Part shown: positions 52,722 to 61,235 of the stretch, one piece after another
How positions within the stretch are numbered: position 1 is the stretch's first letter
Layout: each line of letters opens with the position of its first letter
NCBI GenBank assembly: GCA_965232615.1
Contig: OZ246985.1
Coordinates: forward strand, 868,001-932,000
Origin: UBA2779 sp965232615
GTDB lineage: Bacteria; Spirochaetota; Spirochaetia; DSM-2461
Direction of reading: 5' to 3'
DNA: 64,000 nt
Notes under the pieces: generated by a model
Told to the model about the DNA's origin: nothing
Seen by the model: the letters and a program-made list of their open reading frames with translations, nothing else
Database searches by the model: none
Made by a program: the position numbers and the translations under genes

Positions 52722-53024
52722 GGGCAACCTCTAAAAACCGTTTTTGGAATTTGGCGCAGTGGCGGTGTGTTCCTCGGGCTACGCCCTGCGGTACACACCT
52801 GATAGTGGCGGTGCGTTCCTCGGAGCTTTGCTCCTGCGGTACACACCTGATAGTGGCGGTGCGTTCCTCGGAGCTTTGCTCCTGCGGTACACACCTGATA
52901 GTGGCGGTGCGTTCCTCGGAGCTTTGCTCCTGCGGTACGCACCTGCTTACGTGAGCATTTTGACAACGTAGTAGCGAGGAAAAAGATCAAGCCAAAAACG
53001 AAATAAGGTTTTTTAGAGGTGCCC
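52722..53024 (+). repeat. Dispersed inverted-repeat element, copy i, four modules at 48-50-bp period
   Basis: About 303 bp, subfamily B ends (GGGCAACCTCTAAAAACCGT and AAGGTTTTTTAGAGGTGCCC), starting 35 bp after alr. TGTG flanks both sides if the left end is taken as GGCAACC. The four hairpin modules separated by GATAGTG are mixed: the first has GGGC-TAC-GCCC and ACACACC; the next two pair GGTGCGT with ACACACC (one C-A mismatch); the last is GGTGCGT/ACGCACC. These look like gene-conversion mosaics. Confidence 0.92.
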
Positions 53025-53072
53025 TGTGGTAATTATTGCGACATTAACAGGCTTTCTGACATAGGGTATTGC

Positions 53073-53675
53073 ATGGCTTATCGAAAACTATTGCTTCCAG
53101 GATTATTCATTCCACTAATTCTGGCTTCACCAAACTTCAGCCTGTGGCGACTCACTGTAATCCACACAAGAATACTCATCTTATTACCTGTTTCTGGACT
53201 CCTTGTCTGGATGACTTTGACCGGAAATCGGAGCAGTCGCCGAAATATGGGCTGGCGAGTCCCGGAATTGCAGGATATTATTGCTATACCAGTATTCACC
53301 TTACTGACACTGTCCCTTGGAGTTCTATTCCCCGGGATAGAAAGTGATGATCCATCAGAATTCATCTCTAACAGCTTTGTGTTGATGATGTTTCTCTCCA
53401 TCCTTTCTGCTGTCATTGAGGAACTTTATTTTCGTTCATGGCTCATTGTAGCACTTATTGAGTCTGGATTGAACAAAATATTTACGGTTGGTTTTTCGGT
53501 GTTGCTATTTGCCTCTCTACATTTATGGCAGGGATGGTTGTCTGTGTTATTCGCCTGTATTGCAGGTGCTCTTTACTCTTCCTACTTCTATCATAGACGT
53601 TGCATTACAACAGTGATAATGGCTCATGTGATACATAATACATTTTCATTAATACTTGTCTGGTATATCATGTGA
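53073..53675 (+). CDS. CPBP-family intramembrane metalloprotease
   Basis: About 200 residues and five to six membrane helices, with the CAAX-protease/bacteriocin-processing (CPBP, Abi) motifs: EELYFRSWL (EExxxR), FASLHLWQG (His) and HVIHNTFSLIL (second His). It should be an inner-membrane glutamic/metal protease; substrate unknown. ATG 53073 is chosen because the in-frame upstream start lies against the repeat element. It is followed 12 nt later by a TlpA-like gene. Confidence 0.85.
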   Translation: MAYRKLLLPGLFIPLILASPNFSLWRLTVIHTRILILLPVSGLLVWMTLTGNRSSRRNMGWRVPELQDIIAIPVFTLLTLSLGVLFPGIESDDPSEFISNSFVLMMFLSILSAVIEELYFRSWLIVALIESGLNKIFTVGFSVLLFASLHLWQGWLSVLFACIAGALYSSYFYHRRCITTVIMAHVIHNTFSLILVWYIM

Positions 53676-53687
53676 TGGTTAACCGTT

Positions 53688-54227
53688 GTGAAAAATCAGT
53701 TGAAAGGGTTCATATCTATTCTCTTTCTTGCTGCCTGCTTTAATGAGGGATCAGTTGTTCCTGGAGAGGAGGAGTTAATAAGTCTGGGCTTTCGTCCTAT
53801 CGAAAACAAGTCTCAGGTTCCGGATATTCTACTGGCGGATATGGACGGTAATACTCAATTAATGAGTGAACACCGGGGTCGAGTCGTCCTTCTCAATTTC
53901 TGGGCGAGTTGGTGTCCACCCTGTCGTGCAGAAATTCCTGACTTCAATATCCTGGTAAACAAGTTGAAGGGGAATGAATTCTCCATGATAGCGGTCAGTG
54001 TCGGTGAGGATCTTCAGACTGTTACATCTTTTGTGGAAACATATAATGTAGAATTTCCGGTTTTTATGGACGAGAGCAGTGAGATCGCTCAAGAGATGGG
54101 TGTGATGAATCTGCCGACTACAGTACTTATTGACCGATATGGTCAGGGTATTGCATTTGTTGTTGGTGCATTGGAATGGGGTTCCGATGAAATACTGCAA
54201 ATGATGGAAAAATGGACCCGCAGGTGA
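53688..54227 (+). CDS. TlpA-like thiol-disulfide oxidoreductase lipoprotein
   Basis: A 179-residue lipoprotein (signal ISILFLAACFNEG, lipobox LAAC) with a thioredoxin-fold domain. The redox motif WASWCPPCR is near 80-88 and the cis-Pro in MNLPTTVLIDRYG. It is typical of periplasmic TlpA/ResA proteins that reduce or isomerise disulfides, for example in cytochrome maturation. GTG start. It is probably cotranscribed with the CPBP protease. Confidence 0.88.
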   Translation: MKNQLKGFISILFLAACFNEGSVVPGEEELISLGFRPIENKSQVPDILLADMDGNTQLMSEHRGRVVLLNFWASWCPPCRAEIPDFNILVNKLKGNEFSMIAVSVGEDLQTVTSFVETYNVEFPVFMDESSEIAQEMGVMNLPTTVLIDRYGQGIAFVVGALEWGSDEILQMMEKWTRR

Positions 54228-54309
54228 TGTTCAAATATTTGAATACCTGATGGATTGAAGAGGCAAGAAGAGGTTAAAAGAAAACTCATGCAGAGCAGGG
54301 CTGATCCGA

Positions 54310-55254
54310 TCACTGAAAGGGCAGATTCTCCAGATCAATATTACCACCGGAGATGATTATTCCAACCTTTTTACCATGAAAAAATTGTGGACTTTTCAAT
54401 ACTGCTGCCGGAGCTACAGCCGAAGAAGGTTCAACAACAATTTTCATTCTTTCCCAGATAAACCGCATGGCAGCGATTATTTCCTCTTCTTCAACAAGAA
54501 TGATCTCATCCACCAGGTTTTGAATGATGGGGAAATTTGACTTGCCGAGTTGGGTTTTTAGTCCATCAGCAATAGTCACTGGGTTGATCGATGGGAGAAT
54601 TCTGCCAGCCTTCAATGACTTGAAAGCATCGTCGGCTCCGGATGGTTCCCCGGCAAATACAGTAATTCGGGGATTTATACCTTTGGCTGCCAGGGCTGTT
54701 CCGGCCAGTAAACCTCCACCGCCCACAGGAGTTATGACAATTTCCAGAGTTGGATTCTCCTGAAGTAGTTCCAGACAGGCGGTACTGTTTCCATCAATGA
54801 CATCTTTTTGATCTGAAGGATGAAGGAACACCATTCCTGTTTTTTTCTGTTCCTTTTCTGTAGTTGAAATTCGAGCCTCCATCGTTGGTTCACACTCAAT
54901 GATTGTGGCTCCGTAACTGGTTACAGCAGATTTTTTTGTGGCCGAGGCATTTTTCGGCATTACCACAGTGGCAGGAATTCCCATGTCCCGGGAAGACAGA
55001 GCAACGGCCTGGGCAAAGTTTCCAGAAGAATGGGTAATGACTCCCCTTCTTTTTTCGTCATCTGTGAGAGAAAGAATAGCATTCATGGCCCCCCTCATCT
55101 TGAAAGCACCCATTCGCTGGAAATTCTCACACTTGAAATAGGTCGCGCAGCCTGCCGCCTCATTAAAAGATGAAGATGTGAGAACAGGCGTGTTGTGGAC
55201 AAAGGGTGTAAGTCGTCTCTGAACAGCTTTCAGTTCTTCAAAATCAGTAAACAT
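54310..55254 (-). CDS. Threonine dehydratase / serine racemase family PLP enzyme
   Basis: A fold-type II PLP enzyme of about 314 residues. The PLP Lys is in RMGAFKMRGAMNA, the Gly-rich phosphate loop in TPVGGGGLLAGTALAA, with THSSGNFAQAVAL and a C-terminal VEPSSAVAPAAVL motif. It lacks the regulatory ACT domain, so it is the catabolic TdcB/serine-racemase form converting L-threonine (or L-serine) to 2-oxo acids. ATG 55254 has AAAGGA at good spacing and is preferred to the in-frame ATG 27 nt upstream. A dispersed element lies 50 bp upstream. Confidence 0.9.
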   Translation of the reverse strand: MFTDFEELKAVQRRLTPFVHNTPVLTSSSFNEAAGCATYFKCENFQRMGAFKMRGAMNAILSLTDDEKRRGVITHSSGNFAQAVALSSRDMGIPATVVMPKNASATKKSAVTSYGATIIECEPTMEARISTTEKEQKKTGMVFLHPSDQKDVIDGNSTACLELLQENPTLEIVITPVGGGGLLAGTALAAKGINPRITVFAGEPSGADDAFKSLKAGRILPSINPVTIADGLKTQLGKSNFPIIQNLVDEIILVEEEEIIAAMRFIWERMKIVVEPSSAVAPAAVLKSPQFFHGKKVGIIISGGNIDLENLPFQ

Positions 55255-55304
55255 TGGTATTCCTTTTTTGGGCTTTTCCAACTTTCCTATGGATACATAT
55301 CCAG

Positions 55305-55463
55305 GGGCACCTCTAATAAACCCATTTAGTTCTTGACTCGATCTTTTCTGCCGCTACTGCGTTGTCATAATGCTCACGTAAGCAGGTGCGTACCGCAGGA
55401 GCAAAGCTCCGAGGAACGCACCGTCATTTCGTCAATTTCCTAAAGCTGTTTTTAGAGGTACCC
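55305..55463 (-). repeat. Dispersed inverted-repeat element, copy j (single hairpin)
   Basis: About 159 bp, subfamily A ends with variant CTAATAAACCC at the left, one GGTGCGT/ACGCACC module, ending TTTTTAGAGGTACCC. It shares the private variants CTAATAAACCC and GTCATAATGC with copy l at 57818, so the two are close relatives. Flanks CCAG and CCAA form an imperfect 4-bp duplication. Confidence 0.9.
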
Positions 55464-55513
55464 CCAATTTTCCGCAGTGAAAAAGTATCGCTGTTCCGAA
55501 ATTTTCAAAATTC

Positions 55514-55894
55514 CTAAACCCTCTGGCGGTTGCTTTTATATGCTGGTTCACACAGTTGATGTTCACTTCTACGCACTTTGTCAACAGCCTCATTCATATA
55601 TTTCTTGAGGTCTACAGCAACATCAAGCACCCTTCTTTCATCAATATCAACCATAACGCTGATATAACGATGTCCCTTTAAGAAACTCTTCTCGTCCATA
55701 CCAATATGTTTGATTGTCTCATTTTTCCTTCTGGCAAGTCCCTGGCGAACAGCTCTTTTCATGATTGTATTCATCTCACTCCAGCTTATTCGCAAACCCA
55801 GGGACGTCTTGCTTATGTTTTTACTGCCTTCGAGAAATAATATCGCCATTGATTCAAACAGACTTGTGAACCTAAGAGCCTCAATAAAAAACAT
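55514..55894 (-). pseudogene. ISL3-family transposase fragment
   Basis: A 126-residue remnant with the ISL3/IS204-type catalytic segment HIGMDEKSFLKGHRYISVMVDIDERRVLDVA. It is preceded by LGLRISWSEMNTIMKRAVRQGLARR, which matches the helix-turn-helix-adjacent region. The N-terminal zinc/HTH part and everything after about the first third of the DDE domain are missing. It is non-functional. A 28-bp sequence shared with 24189 lies about 95 bp beyond its 5' end. Confidence 0.85.
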
Positions 55895-55987
55895 CTTATT
55901 ATCATCACTGCTTCCTATAAAAATAATACCCTATGCATACTATACCTCATGGAACAGATAGAGTCAGTAGGATTTCCCTGGCAGGGC

Positions 55988-56014
55988 AGGGTAATCACAT
56001 CTAATTCTATCCCA
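55988..56014. repeat. Second copy of the GGGNAATCNCATCTAATTC motif
   Basis: GGGTAATCACATCTAATTC plus TATCCCAAAG, matching 24189-24217 with two transitions. It is near the ISL3 relic and may be an end of that insertion element. The rest of 55960-56361 shows no gene or RNA that I can recognise. Confidence 0.45.
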
Positions 56015-56361
56015 AAGAAGTGAGGTATCCCTCAGGGACTGGATAACATTACAATTCACCTCTGGGCCTTACATGCTAAATTCCTGAATCCGAATTCCAG
56101 TCCCTAAAAAGCCAACTAAATTCTACCCAAAGATTTCATAGTCCAAACATTGTAATAGAGACATTATAACGTGGCTAATGCAGTCATTGCTATGACGAAG
56201 AGTCATGGAGATTCCCTTCGCAAGTTACTCTTTACCAAATAGAAATGACCGATTTTCATCAAAGGTTTATAGTGTGTCTCAAAGAATGTGGAATTTCCGC
56301 CACCACCATTAAATCGCAGATTTTTCCTGCTGGGGTGCATCTCATCCAGGATTCGGATAGG

Positions 56362-57279
56362 CTATAACTCCTCAATAATTCCCATGTCCAAACCTGTATA
56401 TTGCTGTATCTGTTCCAATGGCATTCCATTAGTTTTCATATTCTTTGCAATCTGATTTATGCCTTCCTGGATACCTTCCTGGACACCTTTGTCTCGGCCT
56501 GCTTTTTCACCCTCCTTCCAGCCTTCTTCCCTGGCCGTCATGAAGGCATCCCGCTCCGATGCCAGATCCATCAGGTATTTTTCGTAAGCGCGTCTCTCCG
56601 TTTCGCTCATTTTCAATAGATTGAGTTTCTCTTTGGCCTTATGGATATTTCGGGAATTGAATTCATCCTTTATCTCCTCGTTCTTCAGAAAGTAAATCCA
56701 TTCGTCTATGGCTTCTTTGACTGTATTCCCAAACCGTTCCACCTCTATAAGATAGTATTCGGGATACAGCCCCACTCCGCCTTCCACCATGCGCACTATG
56801 CTGCTGTTACTGTCCAATATGGCCTTCTTTTGTTTTACTTCAAGTATTTCCCCGGTATGCATTCCCATAAATTCGGTTTTACCGTGGTACAGGTAATCCT
56901 GGCCGCTGCCCAGGTTGAAATACATAATGCTTATGGATATAACCTTTTTGATGTTCCGGTACGCTTCCCCCAGTTTCAGGTTTTCCACCACGGTTTTACA
57001 GGTGCCGAACAGCAGCCGCTCCATATAATCCGATTCGGTTTCGGCCTGTACTTCAATAATGAAACGTCTGTCATCGGCATCTTTGACCAGCAAATCCACA
57101 CGGTTGAATTTCTGTTTATCTTCCTCCCGGTTGGACTCGCTTTCCAGGATTTCCTGAACGCGAATATCAGCTTTAAGGAGAGCGGAAAGAAAACCTTCCA
57201 GGATGTCGAAGTTGGCCTTGTCGCGGAGAATTGTTTTTATAGCCCAGTCGAAACGGATGAGTCTGTTATCATTGTTCAT
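56362..57279 (-). CDS. Rpn-family PD-(D/E)XK nuclease / transposase
   Basis: A 305-residue protein of the Rpn/PDDEXK_2 group (recombination-promoting nuclease, transposase_31-like). The nuclease core is FNRVDLLVKDADDRRFIIEVQAE (catalytic D...E-x-Q) at about 59-81, preceded by NFDILEGFLSALL. The C-terminal part has helical, charged sequence with the Gly/Lys-rich GWKEGEKAGRDKGVQEGIQEG typical of these proteins. They nick DNA and raise RecA-independent recombination. Its start overlaps the stop of the hemerythrin remnant (ATGA). Confidence 0.9.
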   Translation of the reverse strand: MNNDNRLIRFDWAIKTILRDKANFDILEGFLSALLKADIRVQEILESESNREEDKQKFNRVDLLVKDADDRRFIIEVQAETESDYMERLLFGTCKTVVENLKLGEAYRNIKKVISISIMYFNLGSGQDYLYHGKTEFMGMHTGEILEVKQKKAILDSNSSIVRMVEGGVGLYPEYYLIEVERFGNTVKEAIDEWIYFLKNEEIKDEFNSRNIHKAKEKLNLLKMSETERRAYEKYLMDLASERDAFMTAREEGWKEGEKAGRDKGVQEGIQEGINQIAKNMKTNGMPLEQIQQYTGLDMGIIEEL

Positions 57280-57542
57280 GTAGGATGCTCCGCCTGGTGC
57301 TCGGCCAGGTAGGCCGCGAAGGCCTTGTCCTCGATCAGAATGTGATCGACGAGCCAGGTCTCTAAAAACTTCCAGATCTTGTCTGAAAAGATAGACTCCC
57401 TGTCCTTGCTGATCTCCATCACTCTCTGGGTGAGCCTTCTATGAAGCTCATGGTGCTCATCCAGACGGGGGTAGTGATACTTCTTCATCAAAACCTCCTC
57501 CTTAGCAAAGTGGGTTTCCGTGTACCGGATCAGGTGTCCCAT
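57276..57542 (-). pseudogene. 5'-truncated bacteriohemerythrin
   Basis: The last 88 residues of a hemerythrin domain: IRYTETHFAKEEVLMKKYHYPRLDEHHELHRRL (HFxxEE...H...H ligands) and a C-terminal HILIEDKAFAAYL (H...D) ligand pair. The first helix, with the WxxxxxxxxxxxDxQH iron ligands, is missing. Immediately upstream the frame stays open into the interior of the dispersed element (copy k). The element has replaced the 5' end, so the diiron site cannot form. The stop overlaps the nuclease start by 4 nt. Confidence 0.85.
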
Positions 57543-57550
57543 CAGTCGGT

Positions 57551-57676
57551 CGATCTTTTCTGCCGCTACTGCGTTGTCAAAATGCTCATGTAAGCAGGTG
57601 CGTACCGCAGGAGCAAAGCTCCGAGGAACGCACCGTCATTTCGTCAATTTCCTAAAGCTGTTTTTTAGAGGTACCC
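57551..57676 (-). repeat. Dispersed inverted-repeat element, copy k, truncated by fusion to the hemerythrin gene
   Basis: One GGTGCGT/ACGCACC hairpin and one intact end (TTTTTTAGAGGTACCC at 57661-57676). The other end is lost: at about 57551 the element's GATCTTTTCTGCC interior joins hemerythrin coding sequence directly. Confidence 0.85.
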
Positions 57677-57817
57677 TCCAATTTATGAGTGACCACCGCC
57701 ATTGCTTCTAACAAAAATAATAGCTATTCGCTGTTTTTTCAAGGAATTTTTCCGAATACTGCAAATTTCCAGTGATTCCTTGCCCTTTCTGGTGTAATTG
57801 AATGGATTAAAACAGTC

Positions 57818-57975
57818 GGGCACCTCTAATAAACCCATTTAGTTCTTGACTCGATCTTTTCTGCCGCTACTGCGTTGTCATAATGCTCACGTAAGCAGGT
57901 GCGTACCGCAGGAGCAAAGCTCCGAGGAACGCACCGTCAACCGCTTAAACTACGCTCCGTTTTTGTCGCCTTGAA
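57818..57975 (-). repeat. Dispersed inverted-repeat element, copy l, one end missing
   Basis: Starts GGGCACCTCTAATAAACCC, has one GGTGCGT/ACGCACC module, then runs through the 97-bp-type interior (CAACCGCTTAAACTACGCTCC) into a segment shared with 2840-2905 (CTTAAAGTCCGACAGACTCC) without a second terminal repeat. It is a truncated copy related to copy j. The 57677-58052 gap holds no gene. Confidence 0.8.
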
Positions 57976-58052
57976 TCAGGAAACAATCATCAAAAATCGC
58001 CTCGAAGTCTTAAAGTCCGACAGACTCCTGGGTAAGCTTTAAAACAGACATA

Positions 58053-59276
58053 TTACAAACAGTCGGTTTTGTTGCATTCAGTCCTGAAAAATGACGATCC
58101 GGGACCCCTGATCCTCTTCCCGAACATCTGTTGAATGGAAGTCGAGAGATCGGAAAAACTATCCCGTATCCCCAGAGAATTTTCGTCGGCCAGTTGAGGT
58201 GGAGAAGCAATTCTATTCACCAGTACCGGTACATGTTCCCGAGTATGATCAGTTCCTTTGAACGTGGGATCACAGCCATGATCGGCTGTGATGATGATGA
58301 AATCATCTCTGTCCAGTTTCTGGGTAATAAGGGGTAGAGCACTGTCGATGGCGGCCACAGCATCATGGTAGCCCTGGGGATCACGGCGATGACCATATAT
58401 CATATCGGTATCCACCAGGTTGACGAACACAAATTGATCTTGCGAGGGTTTTTCTCCAGCGATGGAGATGACCCGTTCCAGACAGGCCGGATTTCCCGCA
58501 TCGTGATATGATATCTCAATCCCCTGTTCATTGAAAATCGAGCCGATTTTCCCAACCCCAACGGTCTGAATGTCCGCTTCGTGGAGAAAATCAAGTAGGG
58601 ATTTACCCGGAAGATCTATAGACCAGTCATGTCTGTCTTTCGTTCTTGAAAAACTTCCTGGTTTGCCTTCAAATGGACGGGCGATTGTTCTACCCACCTG
58701 ATATGGATTGCACAGGCGGCGGGCAATCTCACACAAACGGTACAATTCATCTTTGGAGAATACATCAACATGAGCAGCAATCTGAAAAACTGAGTCGGCT
58801 GATGTATAGCATATTGGCTTGCCAGTGCTTAAATGTTCCTCTCCCAATTCTTCGATAATGACTGTTCCTGAAGCGGCCTTGTTGCCCAGTATGCCCGGCA
58901 CACACGTTTCGGCCATGAAATTCTGAATCAATGCATCGGGGAAGGAGGGAAACTCCTCCGGGAAGCTGTGAAAGGGTTTCTTCAATTCGATTCCAGCCAG
59001 TTCCCAATGACCTGTTGTGGTATCCTTTCCTGGTGACCTCTCGCGCATCCCTCCGAACTGGCTGCTTGTATAGAGAACAGGGGGACATCCAGCGATAGGC
59101 CGGTCTACGAGGCTGGCTGCATTGCCCAATCCCCAGGATTGGAGATTCGGCCAGTTAACTCCTCCAACAGCCTTACCAATTCCCACGGCCGTATTGGACC
59201 CGGTATCACCATACTTAGCCGCATCAGGCAGAGCTCCAATGCCGAAGCTGTCAATAACCAGTACAAAAACTCTCAT
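58053..59276 (-). CDS. deoB: Phosphopentomutase
   Basis: A 407-residue alkaline-phosphatase-fold mutase that interconverts (deoxy)ribose 1- and 5-phosphate in nucleoside breakdown. N-terminal VFVLVIDSFGIGALPDAAKYGDTGSNT, the metal/phospho-Thr region RSPGKDTTTGHWELAG, and the C-terminal metal ligands FVNLVDTDMIYGHRRDP and ITADHGCDPTFKGTDHTREHVP are all complete. The last 20 residues (SSFFRTECNKTDCL) are unlike the usual ending and adjoin a repeat element. Confidence 0.96.
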   Translation of the reverse strand: MRVFVLVIDSFGIGALPDAAKYGDTGSNTAVGIGKAVGGVNWPNLQSWGLGNAASLVDRPIAGCPPVLYTSSQFGGMRERSPGKDTTTGHWELAGIELKKPFHSFPEEFPSFPDALIQNFMAETCVPGILGNKAASGTVIIEELGEEHLSTGKPICYTSADSVFQIAAHVDVFSKDELYRLCEIARRLCNPYQVGRTIARPFEGKPGSFSRTKDRHDWSIDLPGKSLLDFLHEADIQTVGVGKIGSIFNEQGIEISYHDAGNPACLERVISIAGEKPSQDQFVFVNLVDTDMIYGHRRDPQGYHDAVAAIDSALPLITQKLDRDDFIIITADHGCDPTFKGTDHTREHVPVLVNRIASPPQLADENSLGIRDSFSDLSTSIQQMFGKRIRGPGSSFFRTECNKTDCL

Positions 59277-59309
59277 GCTGCAATCACTCCATAAAAGGAT
59301 GGTGTAGTG

Positions 59310-61235
59310 TCAGGATTCAATAACCATGCTGACTTCTGCGATTTCATTTTTTTGAGTTAGAAATGAAACGATGACAATGGTCAGGAAGCTCAAGGGAATT
59401 GAGATTATCCCGGGATTGTCAAAAGGGATGGGGGCCATTGCAGCGTCCAATCCATAGCGTTCGAACATACTCGGTGAAAGCAGGATGAGGAGCATGGAGG
59501 AGGTCATGCCGACGAGTACGGATGCTGTAATGCCCCTGGCGGTCGTTCTTGTCCAGAATAGCATCATCATAATCGAGGGAAGATTGGCGGAAGCGGCTAC
59601 TGCAAAAGCCCAGCCGACAAGGAAACTGACATTCATCCCTTTGAACAGAATTCCAAGAATTATAGCGATAATTCCAACAATGACAGCTGCAATCTTTCCG
59701 GCACGAACTTTACCCTGATCGGAGAATTGCACATTCGCATACCGGGACATCAAGTCATGGGCTACAGCACCGGAGGATGCGACTATGAGTCCACTTACAG
59801 TACCAAGTACAGTGGCAAAGGCAATGGCAGAGATTATTGCGAACAGAAGAGTCCCAAAGCTTTTGGCCAGCAGTGGAGCGGCCATATTGCTGGATTCTAC
59901 ATCAAGGACACCATTGGTTGCGGCACCCAGACCTAAGTACAGTGTTAATATATAGAAAAAACCAATGGTAGCGATGGCTATTATTGTCGAACGGCGGGCA
60001 TCTCTGGGACTGGGAACTGTGTAGTATCTAATAAGGATGTGCGGAAGGGCTGCTGTTCCAAAGAACAGGGCAAGCATCAGAGAAACAAAATCCAGCTTTG
60101 TGAAGATACTCGAACCTTTCCCCATTTTGTACTTCAGCCCTGGTTTCATGAACTCTTCGCCACTGGTTGGATTCTGTACCCAGACAGTGATATTGTCCCC
60201 ATTGAGTTTAAGGGATTTCTTTGCATAACGGATCACATGACCATTCTGTATGGCTCTTAAATAAGTAACCACATTCAGTCGTCCTGTATTACTAGTTTCA
60301 CGGCCATCAATCCAGATTCGACTCATTCTACCCACAGAGTAGAACTTCTCATCTGTTTTTGGGGCACCGTTGTAGAGCATGGAACCAGCGGATTTTTTTG
60401 TCCTGGACAGTGCTTCTTTGAGTATGGGCACCGATGATTCTGTATCAAGGCTCCACCATGTTTGTTTATTATCCTTTTCCAGGGCAACAAGGGTGTACTC
60501 CTCTGACTCGATCTGATCAATGAGAGTGAAACCTCCGCTGACACTGCTGACAAGGCGACCGTTCATTTCAACACGTAATTCTTCAGGTTTTCTGAATCGA
60601 TCATAATCCGGGTCAGTATCCAGTCCATTGACCAGTAAAATGATGGTGAGTACAAATGAGAATATGATAAGCAGGGAACCTTTGATGAACTGGACGTAGG
60701 TTGTGGACTGCATTCCGGCTGTAGCTACAATGAAGGTGACTATGCTTCCCACGATTACAACGCCAGCCCAGTGAGGTAGTCCCAACAGAGGAGTAACAAG
60801 AGCTCCGGCTCCAACCATCTGGGGGATGAGATAGAAAATAGAGACGACGAGAGTGCTGATACCGGCCGTCAGTTGAATACCCTTCGATTGGAATTTAGCA
60901 TCCAGAGCATCGGCAAAGGTATATCGGCCCAATTTTTTTATGGGTTCGGCAACCACGAATAATGCCACTACCCAGCCGGCCAGATAGCCAATGGAATAGA
61001 GAAAACCATCAAATCCTACTGTGGCAATCAATCCGCAGATTCCCAGGAAACTTGCCGCTGATAGATAATCTCCGGCAAAGGCAATTCCATTCACTGTCCA
61101 GGGAATAGTTTCTCCTGCAGCGAAATATCCTTTAGAGGTACTTGTTTTTCGTGAGAAGTAGATGGAAATAAGTAAGACAATGGCTACAATGGCTAGAAAC
61201 AGGATAACCGCAAGAGGGAGGGGGGTATAAATCAT
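59310..61235 (-). CDS. Sodium:solute symporter (SSS family, ActP acetate-permease-like)
   Basis: A 641-residue membrane transporter with about 13 helices and the SSS core (FAGDYLSAASFLGICGLIATVGFDGFLYSIGYLAGWVVALFVVAEPIKKLGRYTFADAL). It groups with acetate/pyruvate permeases ActP/MctC. About 135 hydrophilic residues (about 208-345) are inserted between two helices, longer than in E. coli ActP. It overlaps the DUF485 gene by 4 nt, the usual yjcH-actP pairing. Substrate, likely a short monocarboxylate, is inferred. Confidence 0.9.
   Translation of the reverse strand: MIYTPLPLAVILFLAIVAIVLLISIYFSRKTSTSKGYFAAGETIPWTVNGIAFAGDYLSAASFLGICGLIATVGFDGFLYSIGYLAGWVVALFVVAEPIKKLGRYTFADALDAKFQSKGIQLTAGISTLVVSIFYLIPQMVGAGALVTPLLGLPHWAGVVIVGSIVTFIVATAGMQSTTYVQFIKGSLLIIFSFVLTIILLVNGLDTDPDYDRFRKPEELRVEMNGRLVSSVSGGFTLIDQIESEEYTLVALEKDNKQTWWSLDTESSVPILKEALSRTKKSAGSMLYNGAPKTDEKFYSVGRMSRIWIDGRETSNTGRLNVVTYLRAIQNGHVIRYAKKSLKLNGDNITVWVQNPTSGEEFMKPGLKYKMGKGSSIFTKLDFVSLMLALFFGTAALPHILIRYYTVPSPRDARRSTIIAIATIGFFYILTLYLGLGAATNGVLDVESSNMAAPLLAKSFGTLLFAIISAIAFATVLGTVSGLIVASSGAVAHDLMSRYANVQFSDQGKVRAGKIAAVIVGIIAIILGILFKGMNVSFLVGWAFAVAASANLPSIMMMLFWTRTTARGITASVLVGMTSSMLLILLSPSMFERYGLDAAMAPIPFDNPGIISIPLSFLTIVIVSFLTQKNEIAEVSMVIES

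Noticed and set aside
52604..52990. Overlapping open frames with repeated CTAGAKLRGTHRHYQ-like peptide
   Set aside because: These are translations of the hairpin units in copy i, not genes.
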